Shown piece after piece: positions 1 to 12,000 of a DNA stretch of 64,000 bases. Source of the stretch: an uncultured Bacteroidales bacterium (lineage in GTDB: Bacteria; Bacteroidota; Bacteroidia; Bacteroidales; UBA932); contig CAMZCW010000001.1 in assembly GCA_947305045.1 (NCBI GenBank), positions 13,733 through 77,732 on the forward strand, in the 5' to 3' direction. The first letter of the stretch is position 1, and each line of letters opens with the position of its first letter. The notes below the pieces were generated by a model that was not told the DNA's origin, did not search any database, and saw nothing but the letters and a program-made list of their open reading frames with translations. Both the position numbers and the translations under genes were made by a program.

Positions 1-1881
1 GCCTTTTTCGACATATATAGCACCACCACCCTTATTTTCACTCGAAGAGTTAGGAGATGAGTAATTACCTACGAAACTGCAATCAGTGAGAGTATATGTA
101 CCGTCCGCTGCCCACATCGCCCCACCATTATCCCCATCTGCATGGTTACCCGTAAAATCTACTCGGGTAAATGAGTAGGATGTGTTGGAATTGCCTCCGT
201 TAAACGCTCCGGAATCTTCGTCGGCGTAGTTCGCGGAAAAGGAGCTGTCGCTGACGGTCATACTGCCTTTTACTTTAAACAGGATGGCTCCGGCCCATTT
301 GGACGCGTGATTACCCGAGAATGCACAATTATCGCTGATTGTCAACGAATTAGTATTTGCGTCATCATCGTCGGTATCAGGATCCCCATCATCCGGCCAT
401 GCGGAAATCGCGCCTCCGCATGATGTAGTGCTGTTAGATGTGAAATCCGAATCCTCGATTGAAACCACAGCTCCTCCTCTCATAAAGATAGCGCCACCTC
501 CAAATTGGTCATCCGTTGTGGTTGCCGTATTGCTTGATAATGTACAACCATCTAAAGCGATAGCGCCACCATCAATATAGATAGCGCCACCATTCAGCGC
601 ACTATTATTAGAGAACGAACAATCCCTAAATACCCAGTCACCGGAAGAGATTTTGACACCTCCACCGTTTCCGGCGACCAAACCCTTAACAAAGTTAACA
701 CCGTCAAATTCGACATTCATATCGCCTCCCAGTGAAAGAATGCGATGGTCACCCGTTCCATCACCATCATCATCTCCAGTAAAGGTGGTGACATTGTTCA
801 CGATGTCGCGTGCACCAGTAGAAGCATTGTAACCGCCCTTGATGGTGAAAGCTACAGTACCAAAAGTACCGTCGTTAATGTTAATTGCCGCATCAGCTCC
901 CCATTTGTAGGTGCCGGCCGCAAGATGGAAAGTAGCACCGTTGATGTTGGCCAGTTTGGCGTTATCAATCGCAGTGTCAGAACCCGCGGGATGAATCTTA
1001 CTCCAGAATTGGGAAGCACTCCAGGCATGTTCCCAACTCATACCATTTTTCTTTCCTGCACCGTCAACCGTCACATAATACTTGCCATCAGTCGATACCG
1101 TCTCCATTTCAATGATTTCGCCAGATACGGTAGTGACAGCCTTGTTGAGCCAGTAAGTTCCGGTGACAGTGTCTCCATTTTTCCAAGTAAGTAACAAACC
1201 TTTGGAGTGAGTAACACCGGGAGCAACGGCCACATAATAGGTTCCTCCTTCGGCATTCGGGAAGTTTACAGTAATACTGGAACCGCCAGACGACAGAGCG
1301 TCAACCGCAGGGACATCACCCGAGCAATCTACGGCCAGAGTTCCCGACAGGTTTTCCCCACCTACACTGGAAACGACCACTTTGTTGGCACCTTCCGGAA
1401 CGGTGAAGCCCACAAAAGCATTCACATTCTTAAACGCCATATGCCCAGTTTCGCCATCGACCTTAGCCACGGCAATATTTGCCTGCCCAAAGACGGCTGC
1501 CTGTGTTGCAGGAATAGTTACATACACCGTGGAACTGCTTACTGAGGAATACCTGGCCGTAGGATACACGGCATAAAGAGCTGTGTACCCTCCAGGAGCA
1601 TCACCTGTGAAATCACCGTAAGCACTTCCGCCGTTTCCTACCAATGTAAAATCGACAGCCTCTGGTTTATTGAAATAGACCTTAATCTGATCTCCTTCTG
1701 CCCACTTAACATTACCTTCTCCGTCCACCGTAGTCTTAGTCTCATCACTTACAGCTTTCAGCGTCATACGGACATAACCATCCGGAACGGGGCTCTCTTC
1801 TGGGCCGTTATTCTCCTTCTGGCAGGAGAAAAGCGTAAAAGCGCAGGCTGCACACAGAAAAGCAAAATAAATCTTTTTCAT
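1..1881 (-). CDS. Surface lipoprotein: fimbrillin-like module plus Pmp-type beta-helix (C-terminus outside window)
   Basis: The frame is open from an ATG at 1881 to the window edge (627 codons), so the C-terminus is missing. A type II signal peptide ends in the lipobox LFSC (Cys20). Residues about 35-270 resemble the fimbrillin-like domain, with KTTVDGEGNVKW followed by a strand-rich stretch including YTALYAVYP and MAFKNVNAFVGF. From about residue 380 there are degenerate repeats containing GGAI, GGGAIF and FSGNHA, typical of right-handed beta-helix proteins annotated as polymorphic outer-membrane-like. It is a close paralogue of the 936-residue protein at 20635-23445, sharing the YYVTVDGAGKKNG/SWEHAWSA linker. 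It probably lies outside the cell on the outer membrane and binds glycan or host material; no catalytic residues are seen. A microprotein gene lies 18 bases upstream. Function is inferred from architecture only. Confidence 0.85.
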   Translation of the reverse strand, partial: MKKIYFAFLCAACAFTLFSCQKENNGPEESPVPDGYVRMTLKAVSDETKTTVDGEGNVKWAEGDQIKVYFNKPEAVDFTLVGNGGSAYGDFTGDAPGGYTALYAVYPTARYSSVSSSTVYVTIPATQAAVFGQANIAVAKVDGETGHMAFKNVNAFVGFTVPEGANKVVVSSVGGENLSGTLAVDCSGDVPAVDALSSGGSSITVNFPNAEGGTYYVAVAPGVTHSKGLLLTWKNGDTVTGTYWLNKAVTTVSGEIIEMETVSTDGKYYVTVDGAGKKNGMSWEHAWSASQFWSKIHPAGSDTAIDNAKLANINGATFHLAAGTYKWGADAAININDGTFGTVAFTIKGGYNASTGARDIVNNVTTFTGDDDGDGTGDHRILSLGGDMNVEFDGVNFVKGLVAGNGGGVKISSGDWVFRDCSFSNNSALNGGAIYIDGGAIALDGCTLSSNTATTTDDQFGGGAIFMRGGAVVSIEDSDFTSNSTTSCGGAISAWPDDGDPDTDDDDANTNSLTISDNCAFSGNHASKWAGAILFKVKGSMTVSDSSFSANYADEDSGAFNGGNSNTSYSFTRVDFTGNHADGDNGGAMWAADGTYTLTDCSFVGNYSSPNSSSENKGGGAIYVEKG

Positions 1882-1899
1882 AGCATTACTCTCCATACA

Positions 1900-2049
1900 T
1901 TAACCAAGATCATCTTCGTCATACGGGTCAGAAGTCTTGACTGAATCCAAACTACCGCCACAAATTGTAGTTTCCATACTCAACGGAATCATTTCCACGG
2001 TCGGGCTCTCGTAACCAGCCCACTTACCTGTAGTCTTCGTTGTCTTCAT
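1900..2049 (-). CDS. Microprotein (49 aa), Y-x-S-P-x-V family, paired with the downstream lipoprotein
   Basis: This short frame begins MKTTKTTGKWAGYESPTVEM and ends in the acidic tail DPYDEDDLG. An in-frame ATG also exists at 2088, but it overlaps the phosphatase gene; the ATG at 2049 matches the start position of the other four microproteins in the window and is preferred. There is no signal peptide or membrane segment. The YESPTVEM start and the CGGSLDS middle align with the microproteins at 15325, 49857, 52534 and 56134. All five sit directly upstream of a lipoprotein with a fimbrillin-like N-terminus. The role is unknown. Its conserved position argues that it is a real gene rather than chance coding. 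Confidence 0.7.
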   Translation of the reverse strand: MKTTKTTGKWAGYESPTVEMIPLSMETTICGGSLDSVKTSDPYDEDDLG

Positions 2050-2074
2050 AATACTTAGTTTTATTGTAATTAGA

Positions 2075-3328
2075 TTATTTGTTTTCAATAAAATTCTTCA
2101 CATCTTCCCACCTGTAATACGGCCCCGAAACGGCCTCGATCTCAGGAACCGGCGTTTCCTGCTCATTCACCAGGAACTTCACCAGCACATCCCCCTTCCG
2201 GTTCCTATAAAAAATCATCTGCAGATTGGAAGCAAACGTGCACAACCTGGCCCCCGGCCAGCTGCGATACGCTTCCTCGGCCGTCAGCCGGGGATAACCG
2301 AATCCCTCCAACCCCAGATAAGAGCACAGACACATAAACGGCAAGTCGTGCCCAAAAATCAAATCGGCCGCAACCGGCGCCCCCGCAATGGCCTCATCGG
2401 CCTTCCTCATCATCTCCTTCGCCAGGACCCCCACTTCACTCAACGCCTCGTCCCCGTAAGGGACCGAATTGCAATAGGCCAGATAAGTCTGCAGATTGTG
2501 ACGCGCATACGCCGTAATCACCGCCTCCCAAGGGAGAAAATTGTAACGGTTCTCCTCGATATCATACGCCTCGGCAAAGCGAGCCAGGTTAAAAATGGCC
2601 GAGATAAAACCACTGGGCCTTCCCGATAATTTCCTTCCCCTTTTCACGTCCGTAAAGAACCTCTCATACACAGCATTCGTATCAATCGGGATCCGGGTGA
2701 TCGCACCGTGGGCGTCATCATACGCCTTCTGCTTGATATCCTTGGGACTGTTCAGGGTAAGGACCCGCTGATACACCACCCCGCAATCCCAAGTCATCGG
2801 AATGTTGGGCTGGCACGCCCGGAGCGAAGAAGTGAACGCTGCCATACTCACCAGACAGCGCTGCACATCCGAAGAAATGACGTGCACTTCCCCCTTCTTG
2901 AATACCGGGGAATAACGCTGATACATCCTCCTGGCAATGAGTTCGTGCTCCCGGGCACCTCTTTGGGTGAGACGCCCGTCCATGCCGTTGTGCAATTCTA
3001 TCATTTGCTTTGCGCAGGCCAGGAGCGAATCTCCCGAGGGCGTGATAATCCCTTCTTCGGCCGCCTTCTGCAGACAGTCCCGCAGCAGGACATAAGGCTT
3101 GTCCGACGAATGCGAACGGGAGCCGTGCCTGCCGTAATGGCTGATATAGAAAGGTTTATAGCCACTGGGGGCTGGAGTATCCTTTACCGGAAGGAACTCA
3201 TAAGAGTGAATGACAGCCGCGGCCCGCCGGGGATTCTCACGGATGTAAGCCTCCAGCTCGGGTGACAGCTGGGCGTAAGAGGCCAGCGTTATGGATAGAA
3301 AGAATAAGGTAGTGAGGAAACGTTTCAT
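2075..3328 (-). CDS. Secreted histidine-type (acid) phosphatase
   Basis: This 417-residue protein has a cleavable signal peptide (about residues 1-19, ending ASYAQ) and the histidine phosphatase branch 2 motif RHGSR at about 67-71, where the His is phosphorylated during catalysis. A C-terminal GHDLPF motif at about 325-330 supplies the proton-donor HD pair. Length and motif order fit the histidine acid phosphatase / phytase-like / MINPP-like group found in Bacteroidales. It should act in the periplasm or at the surface to release phosphate from an organic phosphomonoester. It lies in the same transcription unit as two GH2, one GH28 and three EEP genes, supporting a phosphate-bearing substrate. 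Substrate (inositol phosphate, sugar phosphate or nucleotide) cannot be told from sequence. Confidence 0.88.
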   Translation of the reverse strand: MKRFLTTLFFLSITLASYAQLSPELEAYIRENPRRAAAVIHSYEFLPVKDTPAPSGYKPFYISHYGRHGSRSHSSDKPYVLLRDCLQKAAEEGIITPSGDSLLACAKQMIELHNGMDGRLTQRGAREHELIARRMYQRYSPVFKKGEVHVISSDVQRCLVSMAAFTSSLRACQPNIPMTWDCGVVYQRVLTLNSPKDIKQKAYDDAHGAITRIPIDTNAVYERFFTDVKRGRKLSGRPSGFISAIFNLARFAEAYDIEENRYNFLPWEAVITAYARHNLQTYLAYCNSVPYGDEALSEVGVLAKEMMRKADEAIAGAPVAADLIFGHDLPFMCLCSYLGLEGFGYPRLTAEEAYRSWPGARLCTFASNLQMIFYRNRKGDVLVKFLVNEQETPVPEIEAVSGPYYRWEDVKNFIENK

Positions 3329-3349
3329 TATTCTTATTTTCTTAATTTC

Positions 3350-5202
<1,853 letters not shown>

Positions 5203-5203
<1 letters not shown>

Positions 5204-6480
5204 CAGTATAATAACATTTTTTCATCCTCGATATAAACGCGGCGGGTTTCCAGTTCCTCCGGGGAAAGTTTTTTCTCCTTTAACTGTCCTCCCTCCACGA
5301 CAACGGCGGCATTGACCCGTTCGTATTCGGCCTGGACATTCACGTTCTTGAAGACGATGTTCTGGAACGGGGCCGCCTTTTTTGCCCAGAGTCGGCAAAG
5401 GTTGGGAGCCGTACCGCTCACATAGTCAAAAGTGATATCGTGGATGGAGCAGGACTGGGAGCGCATATGATGGATGCGAAGAAGTTCACTGGCCTCTACC
5501 CTGATATCCCGGAACGTGATGTTGTCTATGTCCGGACCGCGTTCGCCCTTGGAGTAAGCGCCCACGATATTGAAAGCGACGTTGCTGTCGGTAATGGATA
5601 TTCCGGACAGGACCGCGTCGTGGATGTGGCCCTCCCCTACACCGACGCGGATGGCATTGCAGCTGGAGGAAAGGACGCAGTTTTCGACCCTTACTCCGGA
5701 GCAGTCCTGCGGCTTTTCCAACAGATGGGCTCCGGACGCCCGCAGGGTGATGCAGTCGTCGGAAGTGTCGACGGTGCAACCGGAAACCGTCACGTCCTGG
5801 CAGCGGTCAATGTCAATTCCGTCCCCGTTGAAGGTGTGATAGTCCTTCCTGCGGGTATGGACATAGCAGCCGGAGATATTCACCTTCTTGCAGTTGAGCA
5901 GGAAACAACTCCAGTAGGGAGAATCGGCCAGTTCGACATCCTTGAGGGTAATATTCTCACTGTCCACGAACCAGACCATCTGGGAGGGGCGTGCGGGGAT
6001 AAGCGTCTTGTTGGCATAGGGTTTACCGTTTTCGTCCAGCAGGAAGGCGTCCGAATTTCCGTCAATCCGGCCCGGGCCGCTCAGGGTTACATTCTTGACG
6101 CCCACACCCAGGATGAGGTGTCCCCCGCTGATATAATCCCCCCAGCCGATTTCGGCCTCGTTCTGGGGGCAGCAGTCGGCCGCACAATAATCCTTGATGT
6201 CCGGGCTGCCCTTGATGACTGCGCCTTCGTCCAGATGGAGTTCAATATTGCTTTTGAGCCAGATGGAGCCGCTTACATAGGTTCCCTTCGGCACATTTAC
6301 CACGCCTCCGCCTTTTTGGGAGACATCGTCGATTGCAGCCTGGATGGACTCATAATCCTTTACCGATACCATATAGACATCCCCGGGGTGACCGGGCTTG
6401 GTGCCATCTGACTTCTCCCGTCCGTTTGCAGAACAGGTTAACACCGAAAGGAGCAGTGTCAAGTAAGCTAGTGTCTTCAT
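5203..6480 (-). CDS. Glycoside hydrolase family 28-like (polygalacturonase fold)
   Basis: This 425-residue protein has an N-terminal signal sequence, possibly a lipoprotein signal (SVLTC). A right-handed parallel beta-helix begins with the pectate-lyase-superfamily segment SIQAAIDDVSQKGGGVVNVP. GH28 motifs are present: NGDGIDID (about 220) and TSDDCITL (about 240) carry the catalytic Asp residues. The usual GHG and RIK motifs are altered to VGEGH and AIRVG, so it is a divergent GH28. Relatives hydrolyse galacturonides, rhamnogalacturonan or other alpha-galacto/rhamno linkages. The gene lies 1 base after the larger GH2 and overlaps the smaller GH2 by one base. It should work in the periplasm or at the surface, removing acidic or galactosyl units. 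Confidence 0.88.
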
Positions 6481-6481
6481 T

Positions 6482-9088
6482 CTATTGAACTTTTATAATT
6501 CTTATCGCATTCAGGACGGGAAGTCCTTCCTCCTTGATAAAGCCGATGTTCAGGCCTTTTGCACTATCTACTTCCACGAGGAAGCGCTGAATGACAGCCG
6601 TGTTGAATCCATACTCTTCAGCGAGGTTCAAATCCCTCAGGACGATTGCGCCGTTGATGGAAACGGAGAAAACGCGTCCCTTTTCTTTCGAAGCCAGGGC
6701 TTTGTTTCCGATATCGTACAGCATAGACTTTTCCCCGGAAGGTCCCGCTAGCTCTGCCCAATACAGGTAAACGAAATAGCGGCCGTCCGGGACATCGGCC
6801 TTGAAAGCCTCCAGGCCCGCCCTTTGAGTCTGGAACAGTGGATCCAGGTCCGTGCCGGCGATATCGGCCTCAAAGGCAGGGCGGGGGCCGCCGCTCTTGG
6901 GCTGGTACATCCGTTCTCCTCCCACATATCCCCAGGAACCGAGACGGTATTCCTGCTCCGGAATCCAGATTTGTGCGCCGGTCCGGTCTTCGAAATATCG
7001 GCGCGTTCCCATCAGAACGCTGATTTCTTTAAATTGGGACAGGTCCTCGGGGGCCAGGCGGAAATCGACGCGAAGAAGGTCTGATGCGCCATCTGAACCC
7101 CTGGCTTCCAGGACGTTCTCTCCGCCCTTGAACGGGACGTCGAAGATGACAGAGCCTTCCTTGACGGGTTTTGTGCCAAGAGATTCTCCGTTTAGGAACA
7201 GTTCGATCTTGGGAGCGCTGGCAAAGACCTCAACGGGCTGGGAGCACTTTCCGTCCGCCTCCTGTCCGCCCCGGATTTTCCAGTCTGAGCCTCCGATCCG
7301 AATAAACGGATTAGCGCCGAACAGGGCCCTGTACAGCCAATAGCTGTCCTTGGGCGTCCTGTCGGAAGCGGTAATACCCTTGCAATTAAAATGAGCGACG
7401 GCAAAGCCCCTGGCCTCTGAATGGAAGTCGTTCAGATTCCAGACGGTGCCGCCGGACAGATACTCCTTCTGCAGGATGACCGGGATATAGTTCTTGTGGA
7501 AAAGAAGGGCATAGTCACAGGTATAATCCTGGCATTCGGGTTCGAAACTGTGGAGGCGGGCGTCGGCGTCGGCCCCGTATTCCGATACAAGGAGTGCCTT
7601 GTCCGGGAAGGTGGCGTGAATCTTGTCCAGCGCCTGGCCCAGCTTGTCAAACGAACTGTAATACCAGCCGTGGTAGAGATTGAAGCCCAGGATGTCCGGG
7701 ATTTCTCCAACGCCGCTTTCCTTGTATTTTTTCCGGTCTCCGTCGCAGGGAATCATCGTGGGCCGGGAAGGATCGGCCTCCCGCAGGGCGCCATCGATGG
7801 CCCGGGCACAGTCTCTGACTTTCCGGTAGTACTCTTCTTTTGTAAGTTTTCCCTTTTCCCACGGGCTATTGTCCAGCTGCACCTCGTTCATATAGGCCCA
7901 GGCGACCATAGAAGGATGGTTCTGATTCTGGTATACCATCTCCCGGGCCATATTCACGCAGTTTTGGGTAAAATCGTCGGCCAGCCCGATGCGGTTGACC
8001 ACCGGAATCTCTACACAGGTGAGGATTCCCAGGCGGTCACACTCGTCGGAGATGAGTTCGTCCTGCGGATAATGGGAGATCCGGAGGAAGTTGCCGCCCA
8101 TTTCCTTAAGAAGGCGGATGTCCCGGAGATGCATTTCGTCCGGGAGCGCATTGCCTTTCCCCCGATAATCCTGGTGGCGGTTGGTTCCGATGAGTTTGAG
8201 CGGCCGTCCGTTCAGGAAGAAACCTTTGTCGGGTTCGAATTTGAAGGTTCTTATGCCGAAAGCGGTTCGTCTTGAATCGGTTACATTCCCCTTCTTGTCC
8301 AGAAGTCTTGTTATGACGGAGTACAGGCGGGGGGTATCGACATCCCAGAGTAGCGGATTGGGCACCGGGATGACCGCTTTGTTTTCTTCTTTGATTGCCG
8401 GCTTTTTGACTGAGGCCACCTGATTTCCTTCCGGATCGAAGACGATGTGCTCCAGATAGAGTTTCTTCTCCCCGGGACTGAGGCTCAAGTGGGTTTCTAT
8501 TTGGACGGAGGCCTGATTGGATGACACCTCCGGCGTGGTGATATACACGCCGCTGCTGGCGTAATGGTCAACACGGATATGGCTCTCCGGGACAAACATC
8601 AGCGAGACGTTGCGATAGATGCCTCCGAAGAAGGTAAAATCGGCCCCCATCGGCGGGATGCCCTCGTTGTGCGAGTTGTCCACCTTTATTTTGAAGTCGT
8701 TGGCTCCGGGGTGCACATATCCGGTTATATCGAAGATGAAAGCCGTATACCCGCCCTTGTGGTTTCCCGCGTGTGTTCCGTTGACGTAGAGGTCCACTTC
8801 CTGGTTAGCTCCTTCAAAACGCACGAAGACATTCCTGCCGGAAAGGTCGTCATTGATTGGGATTGTCCTCTCATACCAGCCTGTGCCTCTGTAGTAGCCG
8901 GGGACATCGTCCACGGCATCCTGTGCATTCCAAGTATGCGGAAAGGACACGGTCTCTTTGACCATGTCACCCTCTTTCCAGAAAGTCCAGCCATCATTTA
9001 TGCTCCTCTCATATCTTGGTGCAGCCGTTACAGGCTGGCACACAAGACATGAAAGAAGAATAAAGACAATATGAGAAAACTTGAACAA
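6482..9088 (-). CDS. Glycoside hydrolase family 2 with malectin-like C-terminus
   Basis: This 868-residue protein has a signal peptide ending VTAAP. It shows the GH2 sugar-binding domain (about 28-170), beta-sandwich (170-280) and TIM barrel (285-590). The catalytic pair is in WAYMNEVQL (about Glu402) and LLVSEYGAD (about Glu503). After a further sandwich domain, the last 160 residues contain a malectin-like carbohydrate-binding fold (YFVYLYWAEL, VFSVSINGAIVLRDLNL). This is the beta-galactosidase-type GH2 architecture common in polysaccharide loci. The only usable start is TTG at 9088: there is no in-frame ATG before the signal peptide, and a stop lies just upstream. It starts 7 bases after the GLUG lipoprotein gene. 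Confidence 0.92.
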   Translation of the reverse strand: MFKFSHIVFILLSCLVCQPVTAAPRYERSINDGWTFWKEGDMVKETVSFPHTWNAQDAVDDVPGYYRGTGWYERTIPINDDLSGRNVFVRFEGANQEVDLYVNGTHAGNHKGGYTAFIFDITGYVHPGANDFKIKVDNSHNEGIPPMGADFTFFGGIYRNVSLMFVPESHIRVDHYASSGVYITTPEVSSNQASVQIETHLSLSPGEKKLYLEHIVFDPEGNQVASVKKPAIKEENKAVIPVPNPLLWDVDTPRLYSVITRLLDKKGNVTDSRRTAFGIRTFKFEPDKGFFLNGRPLKLIGTNRHQDYRGKGNALPDEMHLRDIRLLKEMGGNFLRISHYPQDELISDECDRLGILTCVEIPVVNRIGLADDFTQNCVNMAREMVYQNQNHPSMVAWAYMNEVQLDNSPWEKGKLTKEEYYRKVRDCARAIDGALREADPSRPTMIPCDGDRKKYKESGVGEIPDILGFNLYHGWYYSSFDKLGQALDKIHATFPDKALLVSEYGADADARLHSFEPECQDYTCDYALLFHKNYIPVILQKEYLSGGTVWNLNDFHSEARGFAVAHFNCKGITASDRTPKDSYWLYRALFGANPFIRIGGSDWKIRGGQEADGKCSQPVEVFASAPKIELFLNGESLGTKPVKEGSVIFDVPFKGGENVLEARGSDGASDLLRVDFRLAPEDLSQFKEISVLMGTRRYFEDRTGAQIWIPEQEYRLGSWGYVGGERMYQPKSGGPRPAFEADIAGTDLDPLFQTQRAGLEAFKADVPDGRYFVYLYWAELAGPSGEKSMLYDIGNKALASKEKGRVFSVSINGAIVLRDLNLAEEYGFNTAVIQRFLVEVDSAKGLNIGFIKEEGLPVLNAIRIIKVQ

Positions 9089-9094
9089 ATCCTT

Positions 9095-12000
9095 TTACTC
9101 GGCGAAATAGCAGTCGGTAGGATCGTCTCCGATTCCCACGATGTAGCCTCCATAGTTGGAGGAAGTAATAGTGATGAGGTTACCGCTGCTGGTACGGCTC
9201 CTGACGGCTCCTCCGACATAACATTTGGTGATGGTTCCGTCGCAGGCCAGATATGGAGCGCCGTCTTCCGCCTTATACCAGCCGGCGATGGATCCGGCAC
9301 GGCTATTACTATACGTAGAAATCACATCCTTGTACCTGTCTGAGCTGGATTTCTCTCCGGCTTCAATGGTGCCGTAATTATAACAGCCCTGAAGGGTCCC
9401 GTGATGAAGGGCACCCACAACGCCACCGGCTACAGACGACCTGGACTTCACCGCAATCGCTGTCACATTGCCTCTGTTCACATTATCACTGTCCTTGGAA
9501 GCGGATTCCTTGTATCCAATGATACCTCCGGCCATAGCGGCACATTTATCACTGTCGGCACAGGTGTTACTGGTCACATCTCCCGTGTTTTCACAACCAC
9601 TCACCACGCAGGACGTATCATCCTCAATCCAGCCGGCGATGCCGCCTGCATAATTGGATCTTTCTGATGAACCGGTAAGGCTCTTTAGTGTAACGGCGCC
9701 ACTGTTGGTGCAGCCGGTGATTTCCCCAGCCTGATCCCAAACGTCTCCGGCTATTCCGCCCACAACAGTGAAGGTATTTACAGATTTGTTATACCTGTAG
9801 CGTACCTGGTTGGTATTCTCGCTGTCGATAATCCTGCCGCCTACCATCTGTCCCACGATTCCGCCCATAACGGCCCGGTTGCTGATGACATACAGGTATC
9901 CGTTATTGGTGCAGGCATTAATCTCGGAACCGTCCTGTCCGTCACCGTCGGGGGCGGAGATCATTCCTGCAACGCCGCCCACGGCATACAACATCAAGGG
10001 AGTTGCATCCACCTGATAATATAATTCAATGTCGTTATCGTTCACGCAGCCTGTGCAGTCGTTGTCCTTGCCGGCATTGTCTCCAAAGATACCGCCGGCG
10101 CGGATTCCCGCCCGGTTGGTATTTCCATACATATCCACGCGGATCAGTCCCTTGTTGGTGCAGGAAGAATATAGCACCTGAGCGTCACCGCGGCCGGCAA
10201 TGCCTCCCACGACAATGTGATCCTGGTCGGATTTGGTGCTTTCGTCAGAAATGGTGATATTTCCATCGTTCTCACAGCCATCGAACTCGGAAGCGGCAGT
10301 GCCGACGACCTTTCCGACCATACCGCCGACGAGCATCCTACCGGATTCCGAGGTGATTGAGATGGCACCTGTATTCTGGCAATCATCCAAGGTAATGGCA
10401 TCTACGACACCGGCGGTGCCGCCCAGGCAGAGCACCGTGGTTGCCGCTCCGCTATTGGAGACAGCACCCGTATTAGTGCAGGAAGTAAGGTCGTTCCCCA
10501 CTTCACCGGCTATACCGCCCACATAAATGTAGCCTTTGGAATTGGCCGTATTGGTTACTTCGCCCGAATTCTCGCAATCACTGATGGTGCAAGTTGGCGT
10601 ACCAAAACCCACAATGCCGCCAATCTCAATGTATTGATCGCTTTTTGTCTGCGGGCAAGCATTGGAAACCAGACCGCTGTTGGAGCTGGATGTGACGTTG
10701 GCCTTACCACGGCCGACGACGCCGCCCACAAACATATCGTAAGAAGTAGTGGAGCCGGAAGTCAGGACCACATCGCCGGCATTGTTTGCAGACACCTCGG
10801 CATCGTTCTGTCCGGTAACACCACCGACGCACATCACATTGGATGTTGTCAGACCGGCAACGGAGATATCACCATCGGCCTGGTTGGCCGAGCCCGCGGT
10901 GATAGCGCCCGCATTCAGGCCCGTCAAACCGCCCAGGAACAACTGAGTACAGGACAACTCCGTCACGGTAACAGTACCGTTGTTGGTGGCGTTGAGGTTT
11001 CCGGACTGATGGTGTCCGGCAACGCCGCCGACGTAAAAGACCTTTCCAGATTGCGTGGAAGTGTTGATGACGACGGCGCCGCTGTTGGTGGCACCGGTGA
11101 CAATGTCACCGCTGAAGCCGTTGGCAATTCGTCCCACGACACCTCCTACAGGCACATTCTGATTTGTGGATGAACCCGTGAAAGAAACGGTTCCGGAGTT
11201 GCCGCCGCCTTGAATAGGGCCATTGGTATATCCGCAGATTCCACCCAGGGCCATAAAGCCGTCGATGGTGCCGGAGATGGTTATGGCAGCCGTATTCGTA
11301 TTGTCAATGAGTTCCCAGTCACCCTTATTGTAACCGACGACGCCCCCGACAGAGAAATACTTGCTACTCGCATTAACCGGATAAGAGCCGCCGGCATTGA
11401 TGGCCGTTGCGTTTGTACAGGAAGTAACGCTATGAAGCGTAACTCCCACGATACCGCCGATACTGACTTCACCGGTAGCGCCTTCTCCGGTATATGAAAT
11501 GATTCCTCCGGTATTCGTGCAGGACTCGATAAAAGCGCCCTCGTCGAACCGGCCCACCGTTCCGCCGATGTAGGCACCGGAGGAGGCTCCGGCAGCAGCG
11601 ACATTGATATTGCCGGCATTGGAAAGGCCGGAATACGTTGCCGATGTATTATTGATTCGGCCGATGACGCCGCCCTGGCAGAGATAGGTTCCCACAGAGG
11701 CAGGCTCTGTGGTGACTGTACCGTCACTTGCGTTGGTGCATTCCTCCACCGAGCCCCTGGCAATACCGGCTACGCCGCCGATATGAAGCGGACCGATGGT
11801 GGAGAAGTCCGACGTCACTTTTACCAGGCCGTGGTTCACGCAGCCTCTCATCGATTCGGCCGACTCTACCTGATAACCCAGGACGCCGCCGATATAGACG
11901 CCCTGGCCGAAATCGGCCGAGCTCTGCACGGTGCCGTGGTTGGCACAGTTGGCAATGTCGCCCTGCGTCTTGAGGTCCCCGCCCTTTTGGGTGCGTCCGA

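Noticed and set aside
5440..6411. Plus-strand frame of 323 codons opposite GH28
   Set aside because: Antisense to a motif-supported GH28; low-complexity Val/Gly/Asp content typical of shadows.
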